From: Naganishia liquefaciens | Taxonomy: Eukaryota > Basidiomycota > Tremellomycetes > Filobasidiales > Filobasidiaceae | Assembly: GCA_013423385.1 (NCBI GenBank) | Contig: BLZA01000016.1 | Location: 62,001-126,000, forward strand | DNA: 64,000 nt | Reading direction: 5' to 3' | The notes under the pieces: model-generated | Database searches by the model: none | What the model was told of the DNA's origin: nothing | What the model saw: the letters and a program-made list of their open reading frames with translations, nothing else | Part shown: positions 11,341-21,436 of the stretch, piece after piece | Numbering within the stretch: the stretch's first letter is position 1 | How the letters are laid out: the number at the start of each line of letters is the position of its first letter | Position numbers and translations under genes: made by a program

Positions 11341-12020
11341 ACCAGGATTCGGTTGTCAGATAGCAAAGCATGTACAAAGGCCAGTCGCTCGCATGTATAG
11401 TGACGTAAGCGGTAAGTTTTCTGAAGGATTAAATATGCCGCTGCTGACGAATTCGCGAGGGAATATCCATCACAGACCTGTATAGCCTGAAAGCTAGCCT
11501 GAATCATAGCATCAAAGACTCTGGACGCAAGATTATACCATGGCAGACGCAATGTTCAAATTTACTGGGCTTGATTCTAATTCTTTCACGCAGTGCCCAA
11601 CACTGCTTGGCTGTAGGACCGAGGCGAGCGAATCTCATGACTGCACTGGCTGCTCGTCAGGGAAATCTTGCCTGAAGACGATCAGTCGTTTTGCAGGCCT
11701 GCGTTTACCTACTGATTGATCAGATACTGGAACGAGTTGAATGGCATCTAGTTGCCATCGGTTGGAGGCTACTATGTGTTGGGAGCCTTCGAGCAGCGGG
11801 CAAGGTCCAGCAGGCGCAAAGTCTGTTCAAGCAGCGATATGTTGGTTCGAGGATGGTCAGAGTAGTAAGATTACTTGTATAAAGAACAAATAAATATTAT
11901 CCATGGCTTGTATTATGATTGACATTGTTTGAATGATAGGCGGACAGTTGATTCAGAACTGCGCTTTGTCTTGTTTCCTTTGCTAATTTATATTCAGAGG
12001 ATTGATGTGCAATCCATCAC
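11341..12020. other. Intergenic, nothing convincing
   Basis: About 680 bases, increasingly AT-rich towards 12000. It contains the 3' flank of deacetylase copy 2. No gene, RNA gene or repeat is supported. Confidence 0.5.
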
Positions 12021-13087
12021 TTAGCACTGCCAGTTGCCGGACTGAGGTTCACCCATGTACTCGTAAGGCCACGATCCCTGGCTTCCGAGACAAGTGTCAA
12101 CAGCGACCAACTCGAAGCCCTTGCTCTTGAGCAGGTTGATGCCATACGGAACAACATCGTTGGCAGTCGAGTCGTAGACACTGTGTCCGAGGACAATGTC
12201 GCCGCCGTTGACTTGGTCGTAGACGCCCTTGGAAACGTAGGCGGGCACCTCGTTTCCGTCTTGGGTATCCTGGTCCCAGATAATGCAGCCGGTGTATCCT
12301 CGTTCAGAAAGGACAGAGAGGAGAAGGTCGTTGTACTGGATTATGCGAATGTCAGTTGCGGCCGGCGATCATAGCCGGGTAAACTTACAGAACCGTAAGG
12401 AGGTCGGAACAATCGAGGTTTCTGTGATGGCTCTGTCAGACTGCGGCCCGGGGAACATGTCTCGCACTCACCAAGCCGAGAATACGGATGAATGCTTCTT
12501 CGACTCGCCAAAGTTCATCGTGCCTAAATTCGAGGAATGAGCCAGGTTGAAAGCGACAATGCTGGCATACTTACATCTCATCGGCGGACAGCGTCGTCAT
12601 GTCCTTGTGAGACCAACCGTGGTTTCCCAAGGTGTCTGCGTTTTTGCACAACGATCAGCCAAACGAAAGAGAGAACCCAAAAGAAGTAGACTTACGTCCT
12701 GCGGCATGCAGTGCCCTGATTTCGTCAACGTGGTTGTAGATACAGTCCCAGTCTATGTAGGATGTCAGTCATAGCTCTTTTACCTCGCAGGTGATGAGAC
12801 TCACTGTTGCCGTTGAAGAAAAATGTTCCTTTCGATCCCGACTCAGCGAGGCGACCGGCGATGTCTTGCTCGAAATTGTATGGTCCGTCTGCCATCCCGG
12901 GTGCTCAGCGTACACCACAGAGCTTCGGGGAGAGACACTCACCATCCCAGGTCAGGGCTACTTGGTTGTCATTGTTGCACCTGGTGACCACCGAGACGTC
13001 TCGCTTGAGAAGCTGGGTAGGCGCGGCGGAAACGAGCAAGGCCGACAGGGCGACAGCAGCGGCGTTCAGTGCGATTTTGCTGAGCAT
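12021..13087 (-). CDS. Secreted polysaccharide deacetylase (chitin-deacetylase-like, CE4), copy 2
   Basis: The signal peptide MLSKIALNAAAVALSALLVS is close to that of copy 1, and the body is colinear with copy 1. The first motif reads ALTWDDGPY: Trp replaces the usual Phe, but both Asp residues remain. Then come NHGWSHKDM (H-x3-H), FRPPYGS and the C-terminal block GVYDQVNGGDIVLGHSVYDS. It ends SGNWQC then TAA at 12021. The introns fall at the same places as in copy 1, so the pair arose by tandem duplication after the introns were gained. Likely role: trimming acetyl groups from wall chitin. Substrate specificity cannot be read from the sequence. Confidence 0.92.
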
Positions 13088-14686
13088 GATGGTAAGTTAC
13101 GAGTTATTTTGACAGGCTTGAAGATGGTGAAGGAGTCGTTCAGAGTCGTCTGAGAGAATGTTGAAGCCCATTATATATAGTCGTGACACCCTGCGGCAGA
13201 ATACGATATGCATGTTGCTGACCTTTACAGCCGCCGGCGGACCTGTCGTGACGCTGAGACTCGTGGTGCCCGACATCTCCGAGGGTCATGCGATCCGCCT
13301 CGAAGCTGATTATCACAGCCTTCGCATCTGTAGATCTCACCGTTGACGACCCGTATTCCTCCGTCCAAAACTGTGCGTTCCTATCCCCTGACTACTTTCT
13401 GATTCCGAGCCTCGCCGTCAGAAGCCGTCCTGCAAGTAGAAGCCAAGACTTGAGCGGTCGTGTGGATCTCGCTTCCCTTCAAAGCGGTCAGCAATGCGGT
13501 GTCGTGAGTGCACCTGCAAGGCAATTGCAGACGACGTAGTCCAACTCCATAACGTCAGCGTTCGTATGGCAAACGCTATTGTCTCGGAAGCGATGTACCA
13601 CAGCCGCGGTCTAGGGACGCATCTAGCTCGTTGCCTGAGATTGACGGACTCAACGAGCACTGCCGGAAGAGGTAGCTAGTGGACCAGGAGAGCTTCCAGG
13701 CATTCCCGTAGCGTGGTTGGCGAGGATGAGCTCATTCATGTCATCAAAAGTGTCAACCGTGTTCTTCGGCTAATGGATAGTGGTGCAGGCATAATGCTCC
13801 TGACCAGCTTTTCAAGCTAGAACATGTCGGCCCGCAAATTGAGCTGTTGTATCCGAATTTTGCACAATCGTCTGCTCTTATTCTGCGCTTAGCTCTGTCA
13901 CGTTCCAAGTCGCGGCGGTGCCCGTTGCTAATATCGGAAGCAGTGCCAATGGGGGGCAGTACTAGTACTACTGGAGTAGTAGTCGGTTGTTGCGCAACAC
14001 TCTACGTTGGACCTCCTACGCTCCACATAACAACCTCCCTCACATTCTGGCGCAGATTTGTCACAGCCTAGGCTGCCTGCCCCTTTCTATGCTGCAGCGC
14101 TTTTCGAAAATTATGCACAGCTCGATGTGTTGTCACGACCCTGTTATTCGGACCGACGTCCGGCCGACAGGTCACCGAGATTGACTATCCATTTCCTTCT
14201 GGGATCCGACTTGCTCACCCAACGACGCATCAAGGTTCAGGATTGGAACCTTAATGGAGACCTGGAAGACGCGGAAGGAAGCGGAGAGCCGTTCTGACTC
14301 TCTTGCTGGCTGTACAAACGCCATTAAACGTGACCGAGAAGCCTCAACTCATATTCAGGCCGCAGGATTCTTTGCGGGAGTGTGGATCCTGTCAACAGAC
14401 CCTGCGGATGGCATAGCAATTATTTGGGTATGATCGCGTTTCATAAGACCAAGGCATATCCATATAAAGATAAACAGTATGCGACGAAACCTATGGTCAC
14501 CATAATCCTCCGATCCATATCACCGATATTCCTTCGGAAAATAACTGCTTCGATACTGATTCAGGGCTGAAAAGATGATATCATTATGCGAGATTATGAG
14601 TCGAGGTCGACGCCATCAAAACGGCTTTAAGGGTCATTGTCCATGATGCGTAGGTGGCGAGAAGAGTGATAGAGTGAATCGTGTGT
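13088..14686. other. Intergenic region between deacetylases 2 and 3
   Basis: About 1.6 kb. The first 100 bases are the promoter of copy 2 (see TATA element). Open frames on both strands are short, without splice context or family resemblance. A small palindromic run of ACT/AGT triplets lies near 13960-13985. I see no gene that I can support. Confidence 0.5.
13172..13179 (-). promoter_or_regulatory. TATA element of deacetylase copy 2
   Basis: TATATATA about 85 bases upstream of the ATG at 13087, in the expected position for a fungal core promoter. Confidence 0.6.
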
Positions 14687-15983
14687 TCAACATTGCCAGT
14701 TTCCCGACTGCGGTTGTCCGACCCATCTATGGCGAGGCGTAAGCTCTAATACTGCTTCTTGGAACAAAGGCAACTTACTGGTAAGGCCATTCGCCTTGCG
14801 AACCTATGGGTGACAGGTCAGCGCTGTTGATTCCCGAGGTAGTGGAGAGCTTACCCATGCAGGTGTCGACCGCGACGAGTTGGTAGCCTCGATTGCGCAA
14901 CCTGTCAACGGCGTAAGGCGTCAAATCGAACGCGCCTACGTCTGGTCAGTCTCGGTTTTACACGGCAGGCCACAGCACTTACTCGTCGAGTGTACACTGT
15001 GAGCGAGGACAAGATGTGTGTTCGGGTACGAGTTGGCGATGCCGTCGTAGACTCCTTTCTGAGAAGCGGCAGACGCCCCTAATGCACAGTTCTAATCAGC
15101 AAGATTCTCCCCGATGGGTCAATGTAGCTCACCGTTGCCATCCTGTACATCATCGGACCAGAGGAACATCTTCTTGTATCCTCGGTTCTCCAGGGCCGAG
15201 AGCAAAAGGTTATTGTATCTTGGCGAAACAAGCAGTCAGTCAAGTTGGAATACATTAACAGGAACCAAGTTGAACCTACTTTCCATAGGGTGGCCTGAAA
15301 TAAATGGGTTTCTACACAGCACTCATCAGTGTCTGTCTCCTTCTCCTTGCCGTGGACTCACCTTGCCCAAGATACGGGTCATAGCCTGCTCGACTCTCCA
15401 CAATTCGTCATGGCTAGATAAAAGTCAATGGTGGTCTTTTCCGAAACGCTATTCACCCACATCTGATCCCAGCTAAGCGTTGTCATGTCACGATGACTCC
15501 AGGAATGGGAGCCGATTGTGTGTCCCTGCTGATCGAGCGCGCGTCTGCCAAAGGGTTAGCGAGCGAGCGAGCTTGGGACCAGCTTCGAAATGACGTACAG
15601 GATGCCCTTTGCTTTCTCTGAATAGATGCATCCCCAGTCTATGTAGCGCGATATTAGAAAAATACTCGTGCCCAAGGCATATTGACTTACTGTTACCGTT
15701 GATGAAGAACGTTGCCTTGGAGTTGCCGAGAGTTCGGGCAATATCATCCTCATAGTCAAAAATACCTAAGGGAAATCGTTAGCCTGCAACTTGAGACGCC
15801 TGCGTCTGGCATACCATCGTCGAATGTAAGAGCGACTTGTCCCGAGTTTACGCAGTTCCTGACTATCTGAACTGGTGCCCGCTTCTGAAGGTCTGTGCCG
15901 TTGGAAAGACCTGTAGGCGCGGCAGTCACGACCGAAGTGGCGGCGAGTGCGGTCAGAGCAATGGAGAGCAAGCTGGAAAACAT
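14687..15983 (-). CDS. Secreted polysaccharide deacetylase (chitin-deacetylase-like, CE4), copy 3
   Basis: The most diverged of the three copies. The signal peptide is MFSSLLSIALTALAATSVVT. Next come VALTFDDG, SHSWSHRDMTTLSWDQM and YFRPPYGK, then a C-terminal region rebuilt from several short exons. The last exon gives QPQSGNWQC then TGA at 14687, close to the tail of copy 2. It has more introns than copies 1 and 2, including ones that split the C-terminal third. All catalytic residues that can be checked by eye are present. Same strand and orientation as copies 1 and 2, spaced by about 1.5 kb each, which fits serial unequal exchange. Confidence 0.9.
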
Positions 15984-16046
15984 GTTGATGTGAGTGTTGG
16001 GTCAAGTGAGTGACCTCGAGTTGCGAAGTGACAAACCCAAGCTCCA

Positions 16047-16058
16047 CTTATACTTATA
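16047..16058 (-). promoter_or_regulatory. TATA element of deacetylase copy 3
   Basis: GATATAAGTATAAG on the minus strand, about 65-75 bases upstream of the ATG at 15983. Confidence 0.5.
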
Positions 16059-16080
16059 TCTTCAGACTGTCACCTGGCCG

Positions 16081-16860
16081 TCACTCGCCATTCAGGATCG
16101 CTGACGCATGCATAGCCATAGTCTTGAGCTGAGCCATGTCGACCAGCTCGTCAACTGGCCAGACGATCTCGTGCGTCGGTCTGCCAAGAGTGCCAGGATG
16201 GGCTACGGCGATTCCACTGATTCTAACGTTGCGGTAGCGCTGATCCAATTACTGTACGAGGATCCGTAGGTCGCGGCGTGGTCCGGTTCAAGCTATACCA
16301 ATCTCTTGGTCTTGGTAACATTTGTCTCCGCCACACAGCCATACGCAAGGATTCGCGCTCGTCACTCATGTCTCGGGCAAATTTGCTGCATAGGAGTTAC
16401 TGGCACATGAATGGAATCTGCCTCATTTTTCGCCAACGCGTCCTCGACGTCGGCTTTTCTGCCCTGACCACCCAAGTCTACGTCTAACGTTTCTGCATCC
16501 ATCCAAACTCTGAGGCCTTCGTTGCAGAGCTGTTCTGCGAGGTCTGGCTCCAGGAGGAAGAATCAAGGCTGTACAGGGCAGCAAGCACGTCCGCAATGTA
16601 TGGCAAATCAGCCTGCGAATCCAGCCTGTTACTAGTCCGATCATAGTCTCTCGGGACAAACCAACAGCTGACTCGCGCCTGGCATAGCAGCTGGCATAGC
16701 CTGGACCGACTGGCGGAAGGACTCTTCCGCACTAGCATAATTTCCAAGCTCTCTTGCAAGCTCACCTGCGGCTCTTCGTGAGACAATAATGTGGAAAGTT
16801 CATACAAGTGCCTGGTCACGCATCTCCCTCTGCGTCCGAAGCTTCATGGTTCAACACCCT
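16081..16860 (-). pseudogene. Unrecognised minus-strand gene remnant upstream of deacetylase 3
   Basis: Successive stretches look like protein but sit in different frames: ARELGNYASAEESFRQSVQA near 16770, ADLPYIADVLAAL near 16600, NEGLRVWMDAETLDVDL near 16500 and DERESLRMAVWRRQ near 16360. The last is GIAVAHPGTLGRPTHEIVW near 16200, which ends at TGA 16081. One join (GTTTGT...CGCAG, phase 0) works as an intron. The next change of frame is too close for an intron and looks like a frameshift. I do not know the family. It is most likely a decayed host gene. Confidence 0.4.
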
Positions 16861-16864
16861 ATGC

Positions 16865-17572
16865 ATGAGAGCCCATCACATGCATTTCTTGTACAAGCAT
16901 AATTTTCCTTTACTCACATGGTGCCTGCTAGCATTCAAGCCGCGCCCGAGCTCCGCGCTGTATCGAAGCACCAAGCTATGCTGTATCACAATCGCGGAAG
17001 CGCCACACTATTACGTCTCGCAAGGTCTCGGCTTACGTAGAACACCTCGTAGGATTCCACAGCTGACTCCTCGTTCCGACCTCCCCCTTAGTTTGACTCT
17101 TGACAAATCAGACAGCTTACCGCCTGAGCCTCCATTATTTCAAGATTGCAGTGTAAAGGACAGCCTTGAGGAAGCAATCATCAAGAGCACCACGACGACA
17201 ATACAGGCCAAGCCCGGCGTCGACTACCGAAGAGCCGAAATGAGTCGTGACCCGTATCTAATCGATTTCCCAAGGGAGAAAAACCTCATCGATTCAGAGT
17301 CGGGCAGGATTATCGATAGCTTGAATCCAGATTCAAGGGCGGTCCTTCGTCTGCGTTCCGGACACTGTACGATCTCGAGTCTACCGCGACTTGACTTCGT
17401 AAGCAAGAAGGAAATCAAAGGACAGTCCGAAATCGGGGTTGTTGCCCGACTCATCACCGCAGAGTCTGACTTGATATCCCTGTATCAGCTCGTCCCTTTC
17501 GTTCTCCTATCGCAAAGGCACTCTGAGCGTCTGAAGCGATGCCCACTATGCTTACCGATAGGTTTATGTTGA
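16865..17572 (+). CDS. Possible hypothetical protein, intronless
   Basis: A 236-codon open frame from the ATG at 16865; an upstream in-frame GTG is unlikely to be used. The C-terminal two thirds have a protein-like composition (DKSDSLPPEPPLFQDC; MSRDPYLIDFPREKNLIDSE) and end in a Cys pair (RCPLCLPIGLC). No intron, signal peptide or known domain is seen. The lack of introns in an intron-rich genome and the absence of a family match make chance a real alternative. Confidence 0.35.
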   Translation: MRAHHMHFLYKHNFPLLTWCLLAFKPRPSSALYRSTKLCCITIAEAPHYYVSQGLGLRRTPRRIPQLTPRSDLPLSLTLDKSDSLPPEPPLFQDCSVKDSLEEAIIKSTTTTIQAKPGVDYRRAEMSRDPYLIDFPREKNLIDSESGRIIDSLNPDSRAVLRLRSGHCTISSLPRLDFVSKKEIKGQSEIGVVARLITAESDLISLYQLVPFVLLSQRHSERLKRCPLCLPIGLC

Positions 17573-17730
17573 ACTACCCGTAACCGAGGCCGAATTGATG
17601 ACGCTAGGCGGAGTCATCTCTCACAGCCTCCGACGGGTTGCATCGAAGAATGAGGTTTACAGCTAACGCCCAGATACAAAACTTAAGATCATACAACTCA
17701 CTGACACAACGATACAGTAACATCATGCTC

Positions 17731-19190
17731 TCATCTCCTCAATCCGCCTCCGATCTTGCCAACAACCCCGACAACGCCCTTCCAAAACTCCAGCACGGCC
17801 CGCCTTCCACCTAGATCATCCAATTTCCCTCTCAGTCGTCTTCTGAGTGCCGCGCGAAGAGCGACGACAGCACAGATCATTCCTAATACAAAGCTAACAT
17901 CGACAATCGCGCGTCTGGCCGTACTCATCAACCTATACTAGGGAATCAGCCTGGCGCTTCGACAGCCAATTTTTCAAAACTCACCTCATCACCAGCCTGA
18001 AGACCCATCCTCTACTACGCTCATCATTGCCCTGTCCGAACCGGAACAAGCCCATTCCCCTTGCGAGCGCAACCCAAGGGTTTTCGCCCTGTGCGGCGAG
18101 GTTCATCCGCTGCGCGTGTTCCAATGCGGAAATACGTTCGTGAAGGGCTGTGAGGGAGACTTGAATCGCTTGTATCGAGGCAGCGAGGTTTGGCGTGATG
18201 GCGGGATCGTGTGCGTATGGTGGTGGTGTCGGGGACACTGGAGCCTGATAATGGGGTTCGGCTTGTAGCGATAGTTCAGGCGTTTGAGGGTAGGTCGTTG
18301 CTGATGACTCAATGTATCGTGGTATTCCCTCTGAAGGCTGGCGGCGGTGTAACAACTCCCTTCGATGTCGCGACCTCGAGCGCGAACCGTGTTTCCCATC
18401 GGGCTCATCGCGCCGCAATCGCCGTACATATCTCGCAACATTCGTCACAGCGAACGCATCCTCGTCGTCATCATCCGCATCACTGATGTCTATCGACTCT
18501 CTCGACGACTGAAAGGATTCCTCGCCGTCGGACGATTCAGCGTCGGATTGCGTCAAGCTCGCTTCCGATGACCAGACAGAACTTTGTGCCGTCATTCCGG
18601 AAGTGGATGCTGCTGGCGTCGATGGCCATTCCTCGTGCTGAGGAGAAAGACGTGCGCATTCCATTGCTTGGCCGAGCTGGAAGAGCGTCTGTTGCACGAA
18701 TGGGTATTCTTCTGCCGAGCAATGGAATCGACTTCTTCCGCCGATCTGTCAGGGAAGAATGAGCTTGCTGTAGACTTGCATGGCGAAGAGGCTTACCTTG
18801 AGCACGATATCGATATATGCCATCTGTGGGTCCAAAGATGACGTTTAGCATTCAGCCGAAGATGCACATCAACGCGACATACCATCGCTTCCTCTCTCGA
18901 CATTCCCCTTCTCGAAGCCCATGCCGTGCCCAGCGCTCTCCCCGGGAATGATCCAACAGACGGTCTTCTTTCCGTAACAACAACCTCCCCTTCGCCACAA
19001 TCCCCATGCATCGCTTGCTGGTACAGACCATAGAGCGAAAGCGTATAGCGCGTATTGAGCTGTTGCCGATGGGGAGTCAGGGGTGTGTTTCCCTCGATCG
19101 CGCGGACGGCGAGATTGAATGCTGTTGGACTGGAGCAATGTTCAGCGGATGTGAAGAGATAGAGTGACGGACTTACAGAGAGGTGTCCAT
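17731..19190 (-). CDS. Acyl-CoA-binding, tail-anchored protein (ACBD5/Atg37-like)
   Basis: Five exons, 1251 nt, 416 residues. The N-terminal acyl-CoA-binding domain (residues about 5-100) reads AFNLAVRAIEG, then YTLSLYGLYQQAMHGDC, RPSVGSFPGRA, then GMSREEAM and AYIDIVLK, in the order expected for the family. The middle is disordered and Ser/Asp-rich. A heptad-like helix follows (ASIQAIQVSLTALHERIS), then a membrane segment near the C-terminus (VDVSFVLGMICAVVALRAAL). This order (ACB, coiled coil, C-terminal anchor) is that of human ACBD5 and yeast Atg37, which sit on peroxisomes. Introns: 19130-19176, 18824-18882, 18746-18796 and 17933-17984. Exon 1 is only 14 nt. The divergent neighbour is PEX11, which supports a peroxisomal role. 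Confidence 0.85.
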
Positions 19191-19399
19191 ATTTGATGCT
19201 CTGCCAGCATCGTCATGCCCTCGCCCAACTTGAGCCCGCTATCAGGAGGATGCCAACTTTGTGCGGCGCGTCGATCGCCGCGTCCGGCTCGCCGTGATAA
19301 CCGGGCGATTCGCTCATTCTCTATGGGCATCAGTGAGATAGTTTCTAGCACTCATCCACGCTATCAGTCCGGGGATTACAGCAAGATCATCAACCCGAG
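19191..19399. promoter_or_regulatory. Shared divergent promoter region, ACBD5-like gene and PEX11
   Basis: Only 209 bases separate the two start codons. Both transcripts must start here or within the flanking leaders. No clear TATA box or fatty-acid response element could be singled out by eye. Confidence 0.55.
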
Positions 19400-20889
19400 A
19401 TGTCCCTCTCTCTCACGCACACCGAAGACACCGACCCATGGCGTACAGAGCCCCACGCAAGCACGTCGGCGGAAACAGGGTATACCATTCCAACTAGTCC
19501 GCGACATCGACGCGTACCGTCGGTACAGGGATCGAGAAAGGGAAAGGAGAAGGAGGCAGATCAGGTGGAAGATGGAATTGGAGCGAGGCTGGGCACGATG
19601 GATAGGTTGAACGTCCTGTCCAAGGTTGTCGATTCGAGTAATGGCAGAGACAAGGTTCTGTGAGTTTCTTTTCTACTCTACTCGTTTCGGTGTCATGGGA
19701 GCGAGACGCTTCCAGTGCGGAAATGGGCATGGGATCTGCAATTCACGCACTGAGTGTCGGCAGTACGAAGCGGCTCTCCAGGAGGAGCGAGGAAGCACAT
19801 TTTCAGAGCGTGGTTGAAAGCGCACCGGCCTTGCTCTGGCATCACGATGCACGTCGCAGGAAAGGAGGGAAGACGCGTCGGAGATCACAGATATGAGTCA
19901 CACTGGCACCGATTCGTTACTGGTGCAGGACTCGAGGCCACATCTTGCGAAAATTTGTCCAGGTTGGAAGGAGGAGCGAAAAGGCGTGTCTGCGGTATGG
20001 AGGTTTACATGCTAATGTCATTCTCATCCCAGAAAATCACTACAATACGCCGCAAAATCGTACATTTGGCTATTTATCACCCTCCGTCGGAGTCTTGTTC
20101 TTCCACTCGATGCGCAGATCATCCCGTCGCATATCCAGCGTTTATCAAGCGCAACATCGAGTATAAGTCTTGCACGGTAAGTATTTCATACCGATCCGGC
20201 CCATTCCTCACCGGCTTCTGGCTGACTTCCATGGCAGAAAATGCCTTCGTCTCTTTGGCCCGATCCCCCCATTCAACCTCCTTATTCAAGAAACGCCTCT
20301 TCCGCCGTCAGCATTCTTCAACTGCATACTGGCGTTTTTGACCGCATGCGCAGACGACGTCGTCTGCCTCTCCAAGCTCGGACTCATCAGCAAACGGACC
20401 GGGGAGTGGGCCGATAAATGGGCAAAGTAGGTCCCGCGAAAAGGCATGAGGCTTCTTGAGCTGACCCGCTCTTACAAAGCCGTTTTTGGCTACTCAAAGC
20501 CCTGGCGGATCTCCTCAAACTGTCAATCTTGCGTGCGATCTTCCCGCGTCGTCGTCCGATCAATCCCTCGCCATCCCCTGAAGAGCTCATTCGGCTCGAA
20601 AAGGAAAAACAGGAAATATGGACGGCCAGGAAGCTGATGTGTGACATTGTGCATGCCGGTACGTATCCTCGGCCGGTCTTTGTTACAATGCTAATCGTTT
20701 GTCAGGGTACAATGTGTTTCGCCTGCGCCGGGGCAAGGAGCCAATACAGACGTTCACTGGTCTTGCAGCGGGTCTCATTAGGTACGGCAAATCTCGACCT
20801 TTTCGCTCATGTGCTGATCCTGGGGTTACAGCACGTCGCAATTACTTAAAAAGGGCGAGATTGATTTGTTCAAAGCCATGCAGCGCTAA
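19400..20889 (+). CDS. PEX11: PEX11-family peroxisome division protein
   Basis: Six exons, 906 nt, 301 residues. Family features: GRDKVLKSLQYAAKSYIW near the start of the conserved domain; SSATSSISLARKCLRLF, the amphipathic helix region; LISKRTGEWADKWAKNRFW; and a C-terminal segment ending LLKKGEIDLFKAMQR. PEX11 proteins bend and elongate the peroxisomal membrane before fission. Introns: 19660-20032, 20177-20237, 20427-20479, 20659-20705 and 20782-20831. The first is 373 nt, several times longer than the usual intron here. The N-terminal 60 residues before the domain are charged and probably disordered. The start at 19400 is the first ATG of the open frame. Confidence 0.9.
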
Positions 20890-21436
20890 GGCACACCCGT
20901 ATTATCTGGCATTTCCGCTTCAGCGAGAACAAAGGTGAACCGTACCGTCGATTGGATCCAGGTTGTACCGATAAACGGCATGGAGGATGCATTCATGGCA
21001 ATCTGAACCGTGCTGTGCTGACAAGGCGGTGGCGGGTGATTGAACCTCCGGGCCGACTCTATCCCAATTCTTTGGGCTGAACCATTCATGAAGAAGCGAA
21101 TAGCTCCGCTTTCACAAGTCACAGATTCGCACAGATAAGGCTGCCGCCTCATGACACTTTGCAATACATGTTTCGATATTTGCTCTCCGATACACACAAG
21201 AGGAAATCGCTAGATCGACCCCGAGCGGTATTCCCTGCCGATGGTGACCGCCGAAAATGCTTTGAGCAACTATCCAGCCTGGATACCTGTTCTTCGTATC
21301 CAAAAATCTCGCGAGATTTGATCTTTTGCACAAGCAGCCTTACATTCGATATAATATAATGAGACCTCGGAGCGATAGTGTCCCTGTTATAATTTCAACT
21401 ACGATCCCAATTTTCTTCTTTTTCATTCCTGCCTTT
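20890..21436. other. Convergent intergenic region
   Basis: About 550 bases between the 3' ends of PEX11 and the carboxylesterase. No gene, RNA gene or repeat supported. Confidence 0.6.
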
